Source: Amblyornis subalaris (lineage: Eukaryota > Chordata > Aves > Passeriformes > Ptilonorhynchidae). Taken from it: a stretch of 64,000 nucleotides of DNA. Positions 48,081-62,803 of this stretch are shown here, in pieces; the stretch's first letter is position 1; each line of letters starts with the position of its first letter. The notes below the pieces were generated by a model. It was not told the DNA's origin, did no database searches, and was given only the letters and a program-made list of their open reading frames with translations. Made by a program: the position numbers and the translations under genes. The stretch lies in contig JACAXG010000007.1 in NCBI GenBank assembly GCA_018881555.1, forward strand, positions 62,001 through 126,000, read 5' to 3'.

Positions 48081-51000
48081 CTCCGTGCCTGCAGTGCCAG
48101 CCAACTGATTCACAATTGCCCTATATTCACAATACTGTTAGTATGTAAAGCTGATTTCACCAATAACTCTGCAAAGGTACCCGTGTGCACGACATGGTAC
48201 TTCCGCAGCATACTTGAACTGCTTCTCGTACTGTTGATAATAAGCCAGGACCAGTATGTCAGTGTATTCCTAAGCATTCTAAATAAATGCCAATAATTTT
48301 ATGTCTGCTGAATAACAAATGTCAAAGCAGAGAGTGTTATTTCTCCTGCTATTCCTGGCTCAGTGCACTGGGTGGATGAGGGAATTTCCCTCGTTGAAGC
48401 TGCTCAGCCATTGCTGCCTATGCTTCTGCTTTGCCACCAGCCGGTCTGCCCTGTCTTACCTTCTGCACAACCCGACTGCTGTCTTTCTTTATGTTACTGG
48501 AATGCAGATATCACTTCCAGTTGTTGTGGTTTTTTCACCACTCATTCAGACCGTGTAGCTGTTCCCAATTTAACTCACCTGAAGCCAAAGAGGTTATGTC
48601 ACAGTTAGACAGACAACATAAAAACAGAAGTAGAAATTCCAGGCAAGTCAAGACCAGCATCATTTCAGTCCTGTCCCCAATTCAGGATTCATCGCAGGAG
48701 CTGTGTCAGACTACAGCAGAAGTGGACCCAGTGTCCTGAATTTAGCTCTGTTACCTCATCTAGTCTTTACTCAAGCAAAACCATATTGGCCCCAAATGCT
48801 GTGCTAACATTGGCAACAGCTAAAACTGGTGTTACCTGGGCTGCCTCTGAAAGCTCAACCAGACCAGAAGCCAAACAGTTCCTCTTCAAAAACTGCAGGA
48901 AAAATGACACTGAGAAAGTTAATTGAGAACACAGGTTTGTCCAATTCTGTTCAGACCTTTTTCCTATCTATTAATACAAAACCAGAGATTAAGGGTTATG
49001 GAGTTTGATGTTTCCTGGATGATTCTATGTGACAAAAAACAGGCTTCAGAAGAAGGCTCCCCAGCAAAGCCAGAACACAAATTCTGTTCCATTTTCCTGC
49101 CATTAACTGTGACTACTGTTCTTAGCCCACCCAACCGATGTCTCTGATGGCTTTGCTGCAGCACCCATTCAGTTTAGGTGCACTTTGTACTCAGAATAAC
49201 TAATAAAACTCTACTTGTAAAGGCTGAATCTGTAACACCAAGCTTTACTTAGTTTCCCCATGAAGGAAATGATGGTTATTTGTTGGGTTTCCCTAGTGTT
49301 GTCACATGTTAGCACAGCAAGTTGTCTTTTGGCACCAAACTCTGCTTGGAACTATCTCTTCCCTCTTGCATCACCACCCTTGATCAACAGCCTTGTCTGA
49401 TATTTTTAATGGTTAAAGCACTTGTTTCAGGAAGTTGAGAGAAATTAGAATATTGAAAACCAAATACTGAGTCTTCAGTTTTCCTCTCAGTTCCTTCTCA
49501 GCCACAAAAGACATGCAAATCAGAGTATCTTTGTGTTTTTCACTTTTACAGAGAGTTTTTCTTCCCCACTGAGTAATAAATATTCTCATCTATTATTAAA
49601 AAGTAATGGTCTCCCCAGCACAGCCTTATATAGCTCTTTCAGTAGAATCTCTCTCTAAAAATAGAAATCTCTTTGACATTGAAGCTCCAGGCAGCAGCAA
49701 AACTGTTGCATTTCAAGCTGAAGCTTTTGGAAAGCACGGTCTGTATTTCCTTTACGAGTGTCCCACAAACGTGCAAAATGCACAACCTGTCCTGTCATGA
49801 ACTTTGAGCAAACAAGATTTTGTTTGCAGCCAGTGCTGTTGCAGCAATACCTTCTTAGAAAGGAGCAATAAAAAAAGATGCAGCACTGGCAAAAGGTGCT
49901 GGATTTACAGCTCGGCAAAAATAACACTCTTTCTTTTCCCCCCCTGCCCTCAGACACCACTGCCAGCCTTTCCCAGACAGCCTGACTGGGCAAGATATCC
50001 TGAGTTAAGCCCAACACTTGCACTGAGGACAGCAGGACAGATGAAAACAAGCAAACAGAAATCTCACACATCAGGGTAGCAGTTTTTCCAGTTCTCAGGC
50101 AGACATTCCTCTTGGGAATATAGAGAAAAGAAAGGGCAGGGAGAATACAAAATCCTCCCGGTCCAGCTTTTGAAGATGTTGACAACTTGCTCTGACTAAA
50201 GTCACAGACAGAACAATCCAACTCCGCCAGCATGCCTGAAGTGGAGATTGTAAGAATACGAGGTCTAATTCTTGGGAGCACTAAGTCCAGGAGCATTAAA
50301 CAGAGTGCAGCACCTCTGTGTAAGACTTGCTCAGACACCACCGTGCAAGGGCAACAGCCACAGCCAGACTATTGAAACAGCCAGAAATCTGGCTCAGCTT
50401 CCACAGTTACCATTGGAGTAAAACAGCATTTCCTCAGTGGTCTGACTACTATCCGTTTGTCACACCAAAATAGTTCTTCTTCCAGCATTCTAATATTCCC
50501 CTGGCAGCATATTTAACATGAATTTAGAAGTGTTGATACTTCCAAATTGTGAAATGTAAGTGAGTACTGATCTTAAAATCTGAATGAGGAGATGGGGATA
50601 TGATTCTAGCCTACCTTGGGAGAAATTCATTCAGCCTTCAGTTCCAGGGCAAGTCTCATGCTCTACTTGTAAGACTTTGTTTTTAGTCTGGTTGGTCCCA
50701 CACTGGAATTGTGATACATGACCATACACAGGATTTTATTTAAGAGCTGAAAGGCAGATCATGATTACTAATTTCTATGTCAGTTTTATGAAAACTGCAC
50801 AAATTGTCGTGTTCAAGGGCTGCCTTCACAAGCAAGGATTAGGGGGGTGACAAAGTGTTCTTTGCAATAGAGATACTTATTCCTATTTATTTTATAATTG
50901 TCTGTGGTTAAAGCCATTTCAGATTAAGCCACTGAAAAAGAAGGATGAATTTTATGTGATGGTTTGCATCAATTCAAGTTGACCATTTTAAAGCTTGATA

Positions 51001-54000
51001 AAACTGATGAAATTAAAATTAGGCAGATTCTGGATAGATCCTTAAAAAAACTGAGACTCGGATAAGGCAATCTTCATGGCAGATTACAGGCTTTAATTTT
51101 TTGGTTAAAAGCACAGGTTAAAAAACTTGCCCATTGTTGTTGCCCAGGTGAGTGAGAAAGCCCACAAAGGGAATACTTTTGTCTCTTAATTCACCAGATG
51201 TTTTGGAAACATCTCTCAGGAGTCTCCAGCCACCATTTCCCCCATCATTAGGGCTTCCAGCACAAGCACAGAAACCTCATCTCTTCTAGAAGAAGAAGCA
51301 GAGCACCGACCTCCCCTGGCAGGCTTGGATATCCTTTGTGTACATCCACCCTCCGAGCCATCATTGCTCCTTTCCTGGCCAGCTTTATTTGAGCCACCAG
51401 GGAGAGGTGAGGCTGATGAACATCCGAATTTCCTAATGAGTCACAAAACATGAGCTGTCCAGGACAGCAGCCAGGCAACACTGGAAGGCCTCTACATGAA
51501 CCTATGTGTTGGTGCTCACCAAACATTCACCTGCTTTGGCAGAGCTTTTCTTTCTAAACACCAAGGTGGTGAGATTGCCCTCAGTTTTAAAAAGTTGTTT
51601 CAAAACCTTACACCCTAAGCATGAGGGTGCTAAGGAAATTAAAAGACTGGTAATTGAGTTTGCGTGCTTCCTTTGACTGTTTGTTTAAGTAGTGAGTCCT
51701 GGGAAATTTGTCTGAAACTCTATTTCATGGCTATAGCTACTAGTCAATATGAATTTGTCCATTACCTGTCTAAGATATGAAGAATTGAGCAAATAGAGAA
51801 ATGTCAAGGAATAGTGAAATTTCAGTGAAACAGGGAGTTTTGAAATTTGTCAGTAAGAACTTTGCAGGGAATTAGAGAAGCTTGAGTCTAGCTGACTTAT
51901 TTTGAGAAGCAAACGGAGTGGATATAGTTCAAGACAGAACAACATGGTGGAGTTTCATGTGAAACCTTGGTAACTAAAACTACCAGCTTTCAGAGAGGAC
52001 CACTAGGATTTTCTTTAGACTAACCACAAATTTTTTTTAGTTGAACAGTTCAGCTAAAGATGACCCCAAGCACTGGGAACTGGAAAGCAGCCCCTATATT
52101 GAGCTCTCTTGGGCCACTGTTTGATTCACACTTCTCCAATGACTTGGAACACTGTGCTTTCCTTTGAAGATTATTAGGCTTTGGGCACTTTGCTTGTGCA
52201 TAACACAATAACAGTTTAATGTATATTATCTAGATGCTGCCTTTAGCAGATGCTCATGTTATTTGGTTTCTTGGAACAATCTGTCTCATTTGTGCTAATA
52301 CAGCCACCAAAGTCCCCCTACCCTGTAACCTGAGATCTGGCCCAGTTGTGCTGAGCTTTGTACACACAGAAAGCTCCCACAATAAACACAGTGCCACTGC
52401 TTTCTCCACTGGGAGTGAGGCAAAGCTTCCAGTTACCTCTGCATGATCCTGCTGGTGTTGACTGAATTGCTGCCTCAGCAGTGAGGCAAGTAGCAAGAAA
52501 TACATCACACTGGGCACACATTTCAGGATAACCTTGACATCATCGACAGTGATAGCTACAGCCCTCACTGAAACAGAAACCTGCAAGATGGCATTTGTTC
52601 CTTCTTGCTGCCTTTGCTATTCCTTTCAGGAGGATGATCATATGCCCTGCTCATGTATTTGCAAGCTCATGACATAATGTTAAGGGATTGTAATAAACAA
52701 TACCATTTCGGGGAATGGACTGGGGACACCGAACATTTTAACTGTCACTGGAGTAGTTTTGCTTTAAGGATTAAATATGTTGTCTCAAATCCAGACTTGT
52801 AATGAGAGCCCTCCTGTCTTTCCTTCTCTGCCTGTTCCTCGTCCCCGCTACTTCAAGAGAATTTGGGCAGGTGACCAATGGAGTGAAAATGAGACAGGGG
52901 AGTCACACAGAACAGAGTAATTGATACAGGATATGAAGCTAGGAATGAGTGGATTTGACAAAGTGCACACTGGTAACTGAGTCCTTTGCCTGCTAGTAGG
53001 ATAGATTTATAGTCTGTGTGTCACTAACTAAGAAGCCAGTCATCCCCCCTACTCCTGCCACCCTAAAAACCCCTCACACCCCTTGTGTCCCCCTCAAAAT
53101 ATTGCTTAATCTGAAAGGGAGGTCACAAGCCAAAGCATCAAATTACACAAACATGCTCTGGACTGAACTGGGCGAAAGTACAAAGACCTCCAGCAAACTC
53201 ATATTTTTTTTTTCTTTTTTTGAGAAACTGAAGGGTTTAGTTACTTCTCACATACCTTTGTTGCTTTCTCCCAGCAGACACAAGTCTAGGCTAGAAATGT
53301 TGTTCTCCTTGTAACAGTGTGCATATACACCATCGTTCTCTTACCACCACCAGCAAGTAAGTACTTTCAGATGTCAGGTTTTGCTTTTTACCTTTCATTT
53401 ACCTGTCCTTTGACTGCAATTTTGGTACAAGAAATGTGCCACTTTTTCTGCTGGAAACACCTAGTGCATGGTCTTGGGACCATACAAATAGTGCAAGCAT
53501 ATTGCAGTTCCACTGTTCTATCAGTGACAAGAGCTCAGCCCAAGATTAGGCACTGGATATACTTATCGCAAAAACTGTCTATTGTAGCACTTCATATGTT
53601 GCCTCCAACTGCTCAGTAGCAGATAATAAAGACATTTCAAATCTCTATTTATTCTCCCTTAATCTTATCATTACAGAAATTCTGATCTCCAGGCCATAAG
53701 CTATACTGCAGTTAAAGACTTGTGATTCTATCTACATACCAAAGCACTACAGATGCATTATTTTCTCAATCCCAAAGAAGCACTGACAATTCAATTATCC
53801 CTCTGCATGGGGGGTGGTGGGAAAGAAGAAACGAAAATATAGCTACAGTGTTCATGGAGAGATCAAAGTTGGTTAGGACTTAAAAATAAGGCAAGAAGCA
53901 CACAGCCAGTCACTACTCTAGCAGGGCAAGAAGGAAAGGGGAATGGAAATAGAGCAGACAATGCACGGCTACCCTACTGATAAGCAATGGCATAATTCCT

Positions 54001-57000
54001 CTCCTTGTCACATGTTCCCCAATTCACTGGTAAAAAGGTAAATCAGCACATTTTAGTTTTGACACATCAGCTACAAGTATGCAACAGTACACCCCAAAAA
54101 AGCATAATCCAGAGCCAGGCTATGCACTGGATCTGTTGTAGAAAACGAATAACAGGCTTTAAGTGCTGTACGCCCAAGCTCACTGTTGGGAAATCTGCTG
54201 CGTTGCCAGCATACCAGATCAATATTTCAGAGGTCATTATCTCATCCCTTCTTCAGCTGCTAACTTTGGATTTCTGCCAGAAAAAGGCAACCGCCAGTAA
54301 GATGATACACCAGTACATTAGGCAAGGCTTTTGGGAATTTGAGTAGGCTTTTCTTTTCACTGAGATCAGTCTGCTCTCTGGGTCCAAAAGGCACAAGTGC
54401 TCTGCCAATATATAAATGGCCAAACAGGTTCTGTAACCCTCCCACAACACAATGTGCAAGAAGTTGTACCAAACTGCATTTGTCAGACTATGAAGAGAAC
54501 TGAGCCTGTATGCAAGTACTTCTCACATTTTGGGAAGGAGGAGACAGCAGTGACCAAACTGATCCAGAATCAAGAAGTGAGATTTCACACGTACAGTGCA
54601 ACAGAAGAACTGGAGACAGAGTTATTCAACAAGTAAACCAATAATTAGCTGGTACTATCTCCTCTCTGCAAGAATGTCCCATGAACTTATACATAAGCAA
54701 ACCATGATTAAAGTTCTGCTTTAACTGTGGGTTGCTAAGTAAAGCCAGAATCTTTGCAATGGGATCAATGGATTTTAAAGTTAAAAAGTACCTTTGTTTT
54801 ATGGGGCTTGGCACCCTAGATCTCATATTTTGCCATAACCAACTATAATAATGTACCAGTGTTCAACATTTCTAATGATAATCTAAGTGATCATCAATGG
54901 CAGCACCCCCACGTATTCAAGGAGTGATATATCCTACCTCCCTTTCTGGGAAGACTTTTTGAACATTTAGTAACAAAAATACATGTGAACATATTAACTC
55001 TTTCGTCCTTTGATGTCGCTAATGTTCTATTTTCTCATAACCCATTTAAAAATATGATGAGCTTTACAGACAGACAGGAAAGCCATCTCTACAACAGTGG
55101 GTGTCTCTAGGAGCTTTCCCTTAAGACCAGAAGGAGAAAAGAATGTGCTGAACTGCCCAATTCCCAATATCATTATCATGCTATTGGGAAGAATTTGTTG
55201 AAAGGAAGTATTCTGTGCTTACCTTACAAGCCAAAGATACTTCATTATTCAAAGCTTCCTCTCAGGAAGACCATTTGGGAGATAGCTTAGAAGCCTCTTT
55301 GTTAATCACCAGGCATTTGCATTGTCTCGGTAGTCTTACTGTGTAAATCCTACACACAATCCCCAAAGGAGGGGACACAGAGACTTCAAGGTAAAATATA
55401 GAAAACTATTTTATGTACTCATACTACCTCTATTCATATTATCTTTATTTATAGTAGCTAAAGTCACAGCACTTGGGGTTTAGCTCTGGGGCAATGCTCC
55501 TTGCTGCATTCCCACACATTCAGAGGAGCTAGGGAGGGGTTGGATCTCACAGTCCTGGTGAATTTGCCCTGTCTGAAGGTTTTACTTTGTGGCTTTTACT
55601 CTGACTGATTCTGAAGGAAAGTAGCTCATCTGGTGGAGAAATTCAGGCCAGAAAGGATGGGAACAGGAATCAGCCTGACGCAAACTCACCTCCAGGCAGC
55701 ACAGATGCAAATAGCTTGAGCCACATCATGCAGCAGACTCATGCTCAAGTATAGGCATGGCTAACGAAAGCAGACTAAAATTTGGTATGCCAGATCTAAA
55801 GGGGCCCTTTATAAGAGTAAAATGCACACAGCCATCATGGAGGCCATATACGGAATATACACACCAGGTAAGTCATCCCACTCCAACTCCAGTCAAGGGC
55901 ACTGTTATCTCAATAACATTTCACCCATCTTGCGCAAAATGTAATCCCTAAACTCGAGCTCTGTTCTGCCAAAAATGCCTTCAGCTTAGATCAGAACCTG
56001 ATATTTCCAATGAATTTATGTGGATGCAAATCCCAGACAGGAGTTCTAGGCAAGAATATTTCCTAATTATATGGCTTTTGAAACCTCTCGAGGAACTGCT
56101 CAACCGTGCTACCATTACTCAGTTAAATCTGCGAGTGGCTCAAATTCCCTTCCTGAAGATGTGATGACTCTTTCCTGTCTGCTCATCGCTATCTGTCTAC
56201 TGACAACCACTTTCTCTTTATATACATACTGAAAGAGAAAATTAAGAACACAAAGGTCCTTCAGTTTTCCTCATATATGGGCACTTTTTTTCTTAAAACT
56301 TAGTATTTATATAGCCCACACTATAATTTGTGATGGAAATGCTTGGGGATGGGGGAGAAAGGGTTAAGATGGATGTTCTCATTGTAAACTTGACTTTAAA
56401 AAAACCTCAGAAACCACAGAGAAAACAAGGGGATGTGAGTTTGTCCCTTCATCACCTCTTCTGATTTAGCAATAGCAGTGTTTACTAGCCTGGCATCTCT
56501 GAGCTATTTAAAGGATCCAAAGAGATCCCTAAAAAACCCAAGCACATTAAGAGGTAGGCTTAACTTACTGTACAGTCCTCTGTATCTAAACCCCAAAAAG
56601 CTCACTAACTGAAGGCTACTTTTCTGTCTAAAGGACTCCTGCATGCATAAACATTGCAAAACAAGTGCCTAGAGCCTCATTTATAAATCGTGGCTGAATG
56701 AATTCAATTTGTAACTTCATTTTTAATTCCCTAACTTCATACAAGTAAAGCTACGAATACACTAACCACTTTTAGTGCTTCTGCTGTCTGCTCATAGCAA
56801 AGCACTGTACATTGTTAATCAGAGTGACAGATAACTTTTAAATATATTTAAATACACTTCCCAGCCACTGCCTTTGCTGTAGGGTTTATAATAGAAGAGA
56901 TGAAATGCCTTTTTTGGTGGATTTTGGGATTTTTTTAAAATACTGTCTATAGGAAACATTGATCTTTGATCCCCGATTCTGAACTTCACGACTAACACTT

Positions 57001-60000
57001 AGCTAATCAATTCATGAGAAAAGTAACTTCTGGAAAGTATGAGCTAATGTCTGATAAAATAAAACTAAGTAGTGAATACATTAATTTATTTATGCTAGCC
57101 TTAAACCTATTTAAGAAAAACATGTTAGCCAGCTAAAGTTATTGCAGCAACTAACAGGCAGGCCTTTAATTGTGGTAATACTAATTTGTACTCAGTTAAG
57201 TGGCAAAGCTGAGTTCTGCATACACTTTTTGTACTTTCATATGTAGTACTATTTGCCACTTTGTCAGCAAGAAGAATACAACTTTCTTTAATTACTTCGA
57301 TTTTGGATCACTTCATCACTTGTGTCTTTTAAATCACTTTGAATCACCACCTCTTTTATGGCCAAGTGGGTCATATTCAAATCAGTTGACTTTATTGTTA
57401 TTTCTGACACATAATTGCATTTTTAACTTAACTATCCTTGCTGTCAAAGTTAAGACATCTGACTGTATCCAAAAAAATAGTTTTAGAAACATCAGAACTG
57501 TATTCAGGGTGTCAAAGTTAGAAACGTAAGTTGTTTCTTTTAGGGAAAATATTACTTTTGAAAGGAGGGCATCAAACACTTGCTGCTTTAATATTAGTAT
57601 GAGCAATAAAAGAAGAAGCGGTGTCTCCCCACTCCCACTTTCCTGCATACTGACACCTGTTTTATCTGCTCCTTTACCGTTTTAGATATCTGGCAATATA
57701 ACAGAACAATTTAAAAATCCTCAACACAAGGCACATTTAAACAATGTCACTCTATTAGTTAAAGGTAGGAGTGGAGTCACTATACAGAATAAGGGTTCTA
57801 ATCCCAAGATTAAGGTTAATGATTATTTTATTTAAAAAGGGCTATTTAATAGAAATTCCTGAAACACATTTCTGTATTACTGATAATGACAAGACATCAA
57901 AGGGCACAGTTTGCTACTGTAGTAAAAATTAGTGCTTTAAAAGCTGGCCAGTTGTTGGGTCTGAGAATGTAACATTAATTTGGAATTCATTATTCCATAA
58001 GGGCATAACATTAGTCAAAGGACATGCCCTTTGTTACTGATGTTTAATCATCAGTTTAAAAGAAAACACAAAGTCACTGCTGGTAGAGTTTGCAGTTGAC
58101 ATAACTGAAGTAGTAAACAATAACAAGGATGGACAACTGATCTATAGAAGTCCCTCTTGCTATTTTGGGCAACATGTTTCATCACAGCAAAACACAAGGC
58201 CAGCCACCAAAGACCCAGGACTAACACTGAGGACACACATCTAAATAAGGTTCACAGAAACCAGCTTCAAGCCTAGAGGGCCAACAACACCTCAGATGAG
58301 GCTTCAGGAATCAGACAGGATATTCAACTGAAAGGGCTCTTCCAGAGGTGACCCCTCAAAGAAATAAAATACAGTGTCTGTATGAGCAAGCAGCCTGAAA
58401 TGGCAGGGAAGAGTATTTCCACTACATCCAGTGGCAATATTTTCTGCTCTGTTGTTTAAAAGCTGCTGGCAAACTGAAAAAGGATCAGTAAATACTTCTG
58501 AAAATAACTCATTGTTTGGAAAGCTTGCTTTAAAGGGAGAATCTCGCTGTGCAAATCCATGTATACTTTAAAGCCACGCAAGTCTTACTCTATTAGATAA
58601 AGTTCTAGGTTAAATGGATTGTGCTTATGCTCATATTGTCCATTTTCTCAGACTGGTTGCTCAGTCAGGCTATATCAGCACTTAGACAAACATCCCACAT
58701 ACAGGTGTGTACTCCTAGCTCCAGAATAAACTAAACTCCTGAATAAGATCAAGATATATATCATCCTTCCCAAAAGTCACTGGTAAAAGCAAGACGATGA
58801 AACATCCTAGTAATTCCCTGTTGTGCAATTAGAGAACCAGGACTGCAGAGTGTCCTCAAGTCCATTTGCCTCCCTTTAAACTACAACTCATTGACCTTGT
58901 TACCAGGTTCAACATACCTCAACTCTGATCTGTTTATTACAGGGCTCAGACATACACCCAACATCATCAGCTGCTAAGCTGAGCTCCAGTTGTTGTCTGT
59001 GCATCCACTTGCAGCCACAACAAGTAACAGGTGCATCTACACCAGCTTTTTAGCTTCATCGGGATAACATTTTTTGATGCAAATTTCTTTGTTATTCCTA
59101 ATTTACCGTATGTTGTTTCATAGCATGGAACAGTTTTGGGTTGTAAAAACTAGAGTGCTTTCAGATTAAATCAAAAGAGATCTAGTTACTTGGGAAGGAG
59201 TCTCCAGGTGACAGAAGGAGAGTAGATCAAGTTTAATTAAAAGCACTACAGCATACACAGAGTGAGGGCTGGGTACTCCCATTAGCTTTCTCTAAAAAGC
59301 CCCCTTTTCCCCACACTAACACGAGCACAGCCACTGTGTATCCATCCATTTATTCCTCTTTCACTGGTTAAGAAACTGACTGGAATTGCCATGTGCTGTG
59401 GGCATCCACAGCTACTCGAGCCCCAGCAGCATCCCACAGCCACCACCACAGTTACTATCCCACACTTTCCCCCACATCCTGTGTCTGTGGGAGGTGATCC
59501 CTCACCAGGGCAGCACAGCACCCACGTCTTGCTCACTCACACTTTCCAGCCCAAGTCTGAACTGCCCCATCCCTGCAATGGGTGCCAGGGGGTCCTGGAT
59601 CCTCTGTGGTGCTCAGATAACAGCAAACATCCAGGCTAAGTTCTTCACATAGGAAGTTTCTCCTAAGTTTAATATTTCTATGGATATGATGAAGTGCTCA
59701 ACACTTGACATTTTAATCAGCAAAGGGCATTCCTGATAGCAGAAAATTCTGGATACAGGAGAAACCTGGGAATAAAAAGAAATTACATACTTAGGTACAT
59801 TAAATAATAAAGAGTCCTGACTGAGGGGGGGCAGCAAAGCAATAGAGGCAGCACCAGGCGAAAGTGGGGTGAAGCTCTTCAAGGTGGCCCCGTAGGAGCT
59901 GATGTCTTGACAGGTCCAGCACTAATGGTACTGTCTCAGTTTTGCTGTTTTATAATGGTATTGCAGGCATTAAAAAACTAAGAAAATCTTTACAAACACA

Positions 60001-62780
60001 TTTTTCTTGTAGTGAGATTCCACTCAAAAATTTTATGTGAAAAACCACTTTTTCTTCCTGAGGAAAACTCCAAGCACATAGGTGAAACAAGTACCTGAGA
60101 AAGCCAGGGCTACAGTATGAGGCAAGAGCAAATCACTGGTTTTGTAAGAAGCTCTTCTGCTTTACAGCCAAATATGCCTTACTTTAAGTTCCCAAGAACT
60201 GGATAAATGTTTCTTACTGTCCCCTGTGTGACTAAGTTGTATTTCTGCTAACAAAGGCAGCTTTTGTTTCCCAGTGGGCTCCTCAAAGGCTCTCTGCCAA
60301 AACATCCTTTGAGAGAAAACTGTCCACTGAACACATATTTTACCAGGAAGATCTTTCTTTCCACAAATCTTCTTGGAATTTTGTTGTTGTTGTTCTGGGT
60401 GGGTCCTTTTTATTTATTATTTATTTATTTATGTTATTTTTCCCAGAAATCTGAGAAGTTTTGGTTTACATGACTAAATTATTTATTCATTTTTGTGGGT
60501 TTCCAGTGAAGACAAATAAACAAAGTCAGAAACAATTACAGCTTGACTGGCAAAGCAGTCCACATATTGTTGAGTAAACTGGTGTTATGCTGAGGCTAAA
60601 ATAACACAAATGATGAGGGGATATTCTACCCTAGCAGCAACCTGCTATAATTTACCACACAATCTGCCCTTGCCCATTTTCTTGTTGGTGCTCTCTCCTC
60701 CCTTTTCTTACCTCCAAATAAACACCAAAAATTAAAAAAAAAAAAAGGTTAACACTGAGGTGATTTTATATAGACCTTGTTCAAATTTGGGAGGCTGAGT
60801 TTTTGTATGAAGTTCCAAATATCTCAAAATTGTGATGTCTCAATAATTCAGAAGGCAGAAAAATGGATTGAGTGAACCTCTTAAGAACTTTCAAAGCAAA
60901 ATCAGTACTCTTGTCTGTTTTTTCTTTTTGAATGCTACCAAGGAGTCTGTTTAAAAAATCATGAAACTGGTTGAGCTGCCTAGAAACTCATGTGGAGCCA
61001 TTAACATGGTCATTTGTGCTTTTGCTTTTTGACATAAATCACTGAAGTTGTGGAATAGGTAACAGTTTCTCCCTTGAAACAGCTTTATTGGCAATCTATG
61101 ACCAAACTGACCCCAAATTCTCAAATGTTAAATAAGGAAACAGAAACAAGTTTTCTTCTCACAATTTAGCTGCCACATTATGCTATTTCAGAGTTCATAG
61201 GTTTCTATAATGGCTGTTTATAAGGGTCACTCAAAATTCTTTATGGCATCTACATTAAATACTTACATTCAGGCCTAGGATGTCTTGTAAAATTTTAATA
61301 GCATACCCTCCAATTTAAAAAAAAGACCATAACTAAACCTCAACCCAAATACTAGTTCATATATAAAGCAAAACCTTCTAAACACTGTCTAAAGTGTCAT
61401 TTCTTCCCAAGGCACAAGGATGTTTATGCTCTTGTCTAAGGGGAGATAAACAGAGCAGCATACCACTCCATATTTGTAAATGTTAACTCTGCAAGGTAGA
61501 AACTGGCTTCTGTATGCACCAGGCTCCTGTTCCTTCACTGCTCCCAAAAGCCATAATATGACATAGGGGTATGTGTAAATTGAAACAACAGAGATATATA
61601 TGGTGGCCCTGCCACATAAAAACCTGCAGTCTTACTCTTTGTGCCACATATCATCCTGACTCCAAGAAATCTCCTTTCAGAAATGCATCCTGGGGACCAG
61701 CCCAATTGCTTAATAGAAAATCTGGGACAATTCTGTGAGTCTGTGAGGGAGTTCCACCCTCAAATCTGGAGTATATCGGAAGTAACTTCCCTAGAGCCAG
61801 TAGGGACTGACTCTGCTACTGTGAGTGTGGTAGAAATGCTACTTCTTTAAAAATTTTCAAGAAAATGCTATGAGAATTAACAATAACACATTGAATCACC
61901 AACTGAATATTGTATAAGGCCTAAGTACTCACAGCAACAGGTAAAAAGATTGAGATCAAAGAACCCAAGGCCAGCCCTTTTATGTGTATGTGTCATTCTA
62001 AAATAGACTCCTGCAAGCATCCTGGTTAATATAACACACTCTTTGCCAAATATGTATTTTAAAAATAGCAGTCAACTGTACAGCATACCTTGAGTGGTGC
62101 TATAACTGTCTAGGTTTTGTTATACAAAGGCTGTGATAAGTTATAACACACTGCCAGTGGAAAAAGGAGTGAAACGGCAAAAACAGAGCTGCAGAAGATT
62201 CTTGAATGAGAACTTAACAGGGAAGGTTAAACCATAGCAGGCGGGCCTTAACTTTAATAAATCAGGGCACTTACTCACATGACTATACATGGATTCAGGA
62301 TCTCCAGGGATGCACATGTTTATAGTTTGGATACTAAAACTACAGCTGGGCATCTAAGGAAAAAGTGACCAGCATGTAGATATTGACATTCTGCCCAGGG
62401 AGGCCTGAATTTATACAGTCTTCTTTTACAATCTCAGTGTAGATTTCAGCTCTTAGTAGTCTTCATTTTCAGAGAAAGTAATGAGGGGTTTTTTTGCATT
62501 TCTGCTAAACTGTGATCAATTGATTGTTGTCTGTCCCAAACTTCTATGTCTTCCACTTTTAAAAAAGTTGATCCAGCCTGTTTGACATCTAGCTCACAAG
62601 TTCAGTAAAGCAGAAGGTTTTGTATTATTACTGGCCAGATTAATGTTAACCTCGACTGAGACAAGTTATTAATTTGTGTTACCAGAAATTTGTTTATGAT
62701 CAGTATTACCAATCCTTTTGTACAGACATTGAGGACACGGTTGCTGCTGTTCCCAAGCGAACACTAATTGTGAAATTTGG
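48080..62780. other. Intron 1 segment from the CpG island to exon 2
   Basis: No exon recognised. The longest frame in the window, 228 codons on the minus strand (49655-50341), has no domain, low conservation-like character and no splice support. A perfect MEF2 consensus, CTAAAAATAG, is at 49655-49664, but sites like it are expected by chance every few kb. Low-complexity pieces: T runs at 53204-53221, a TTG run at 60380-60394, ATTT-type repeats at about 60407-60440 and an A13 run at 60734-60746. Confidence 0.4.
60407..60440. repeat. Short TTTA-type simple repeat
   Basis: Imperfect tetranucleotide repeat of TTTA/ATTT units, interrupted once by a shortened unit, ending in ATGTTATTTT. Ordinary intronic microsatellite. 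Confidence 0.75.
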
Positions 62781-62803
62781 AATTTGTTTTTGACTCTTTG
62801 TAG

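Larger units (their letters stand above)
10309..62803 (+). other. SYNPO2: SYNPO2 intron 1 (about 52.5 kb, phase 0)
   Basis: Bounded by the donor GTAGGA at 10309 and by the acceptor TTGACTCTTTGTAG ending at 62803, preceded by a T-rich tract from about 62782. Joining K35 to V36 across it restores an uninterrupted PDZ domain, which fixes the intron. A long first intron splitting the PDZ-coding region fits the gene family. It contains the repeats, poly-G tract and CpG-rich island listed separately, and no second gene that I can support. Confidence 0.9.

Noticed and set aside
49655..50341. 228-codon minus-strand ORF, the longest in the window
   Set aside because: No recognisable domain, Cys-, Ser- and Leu-rich low-information composition, no paired splice sites, and located inside an intron. 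Treated as chance.
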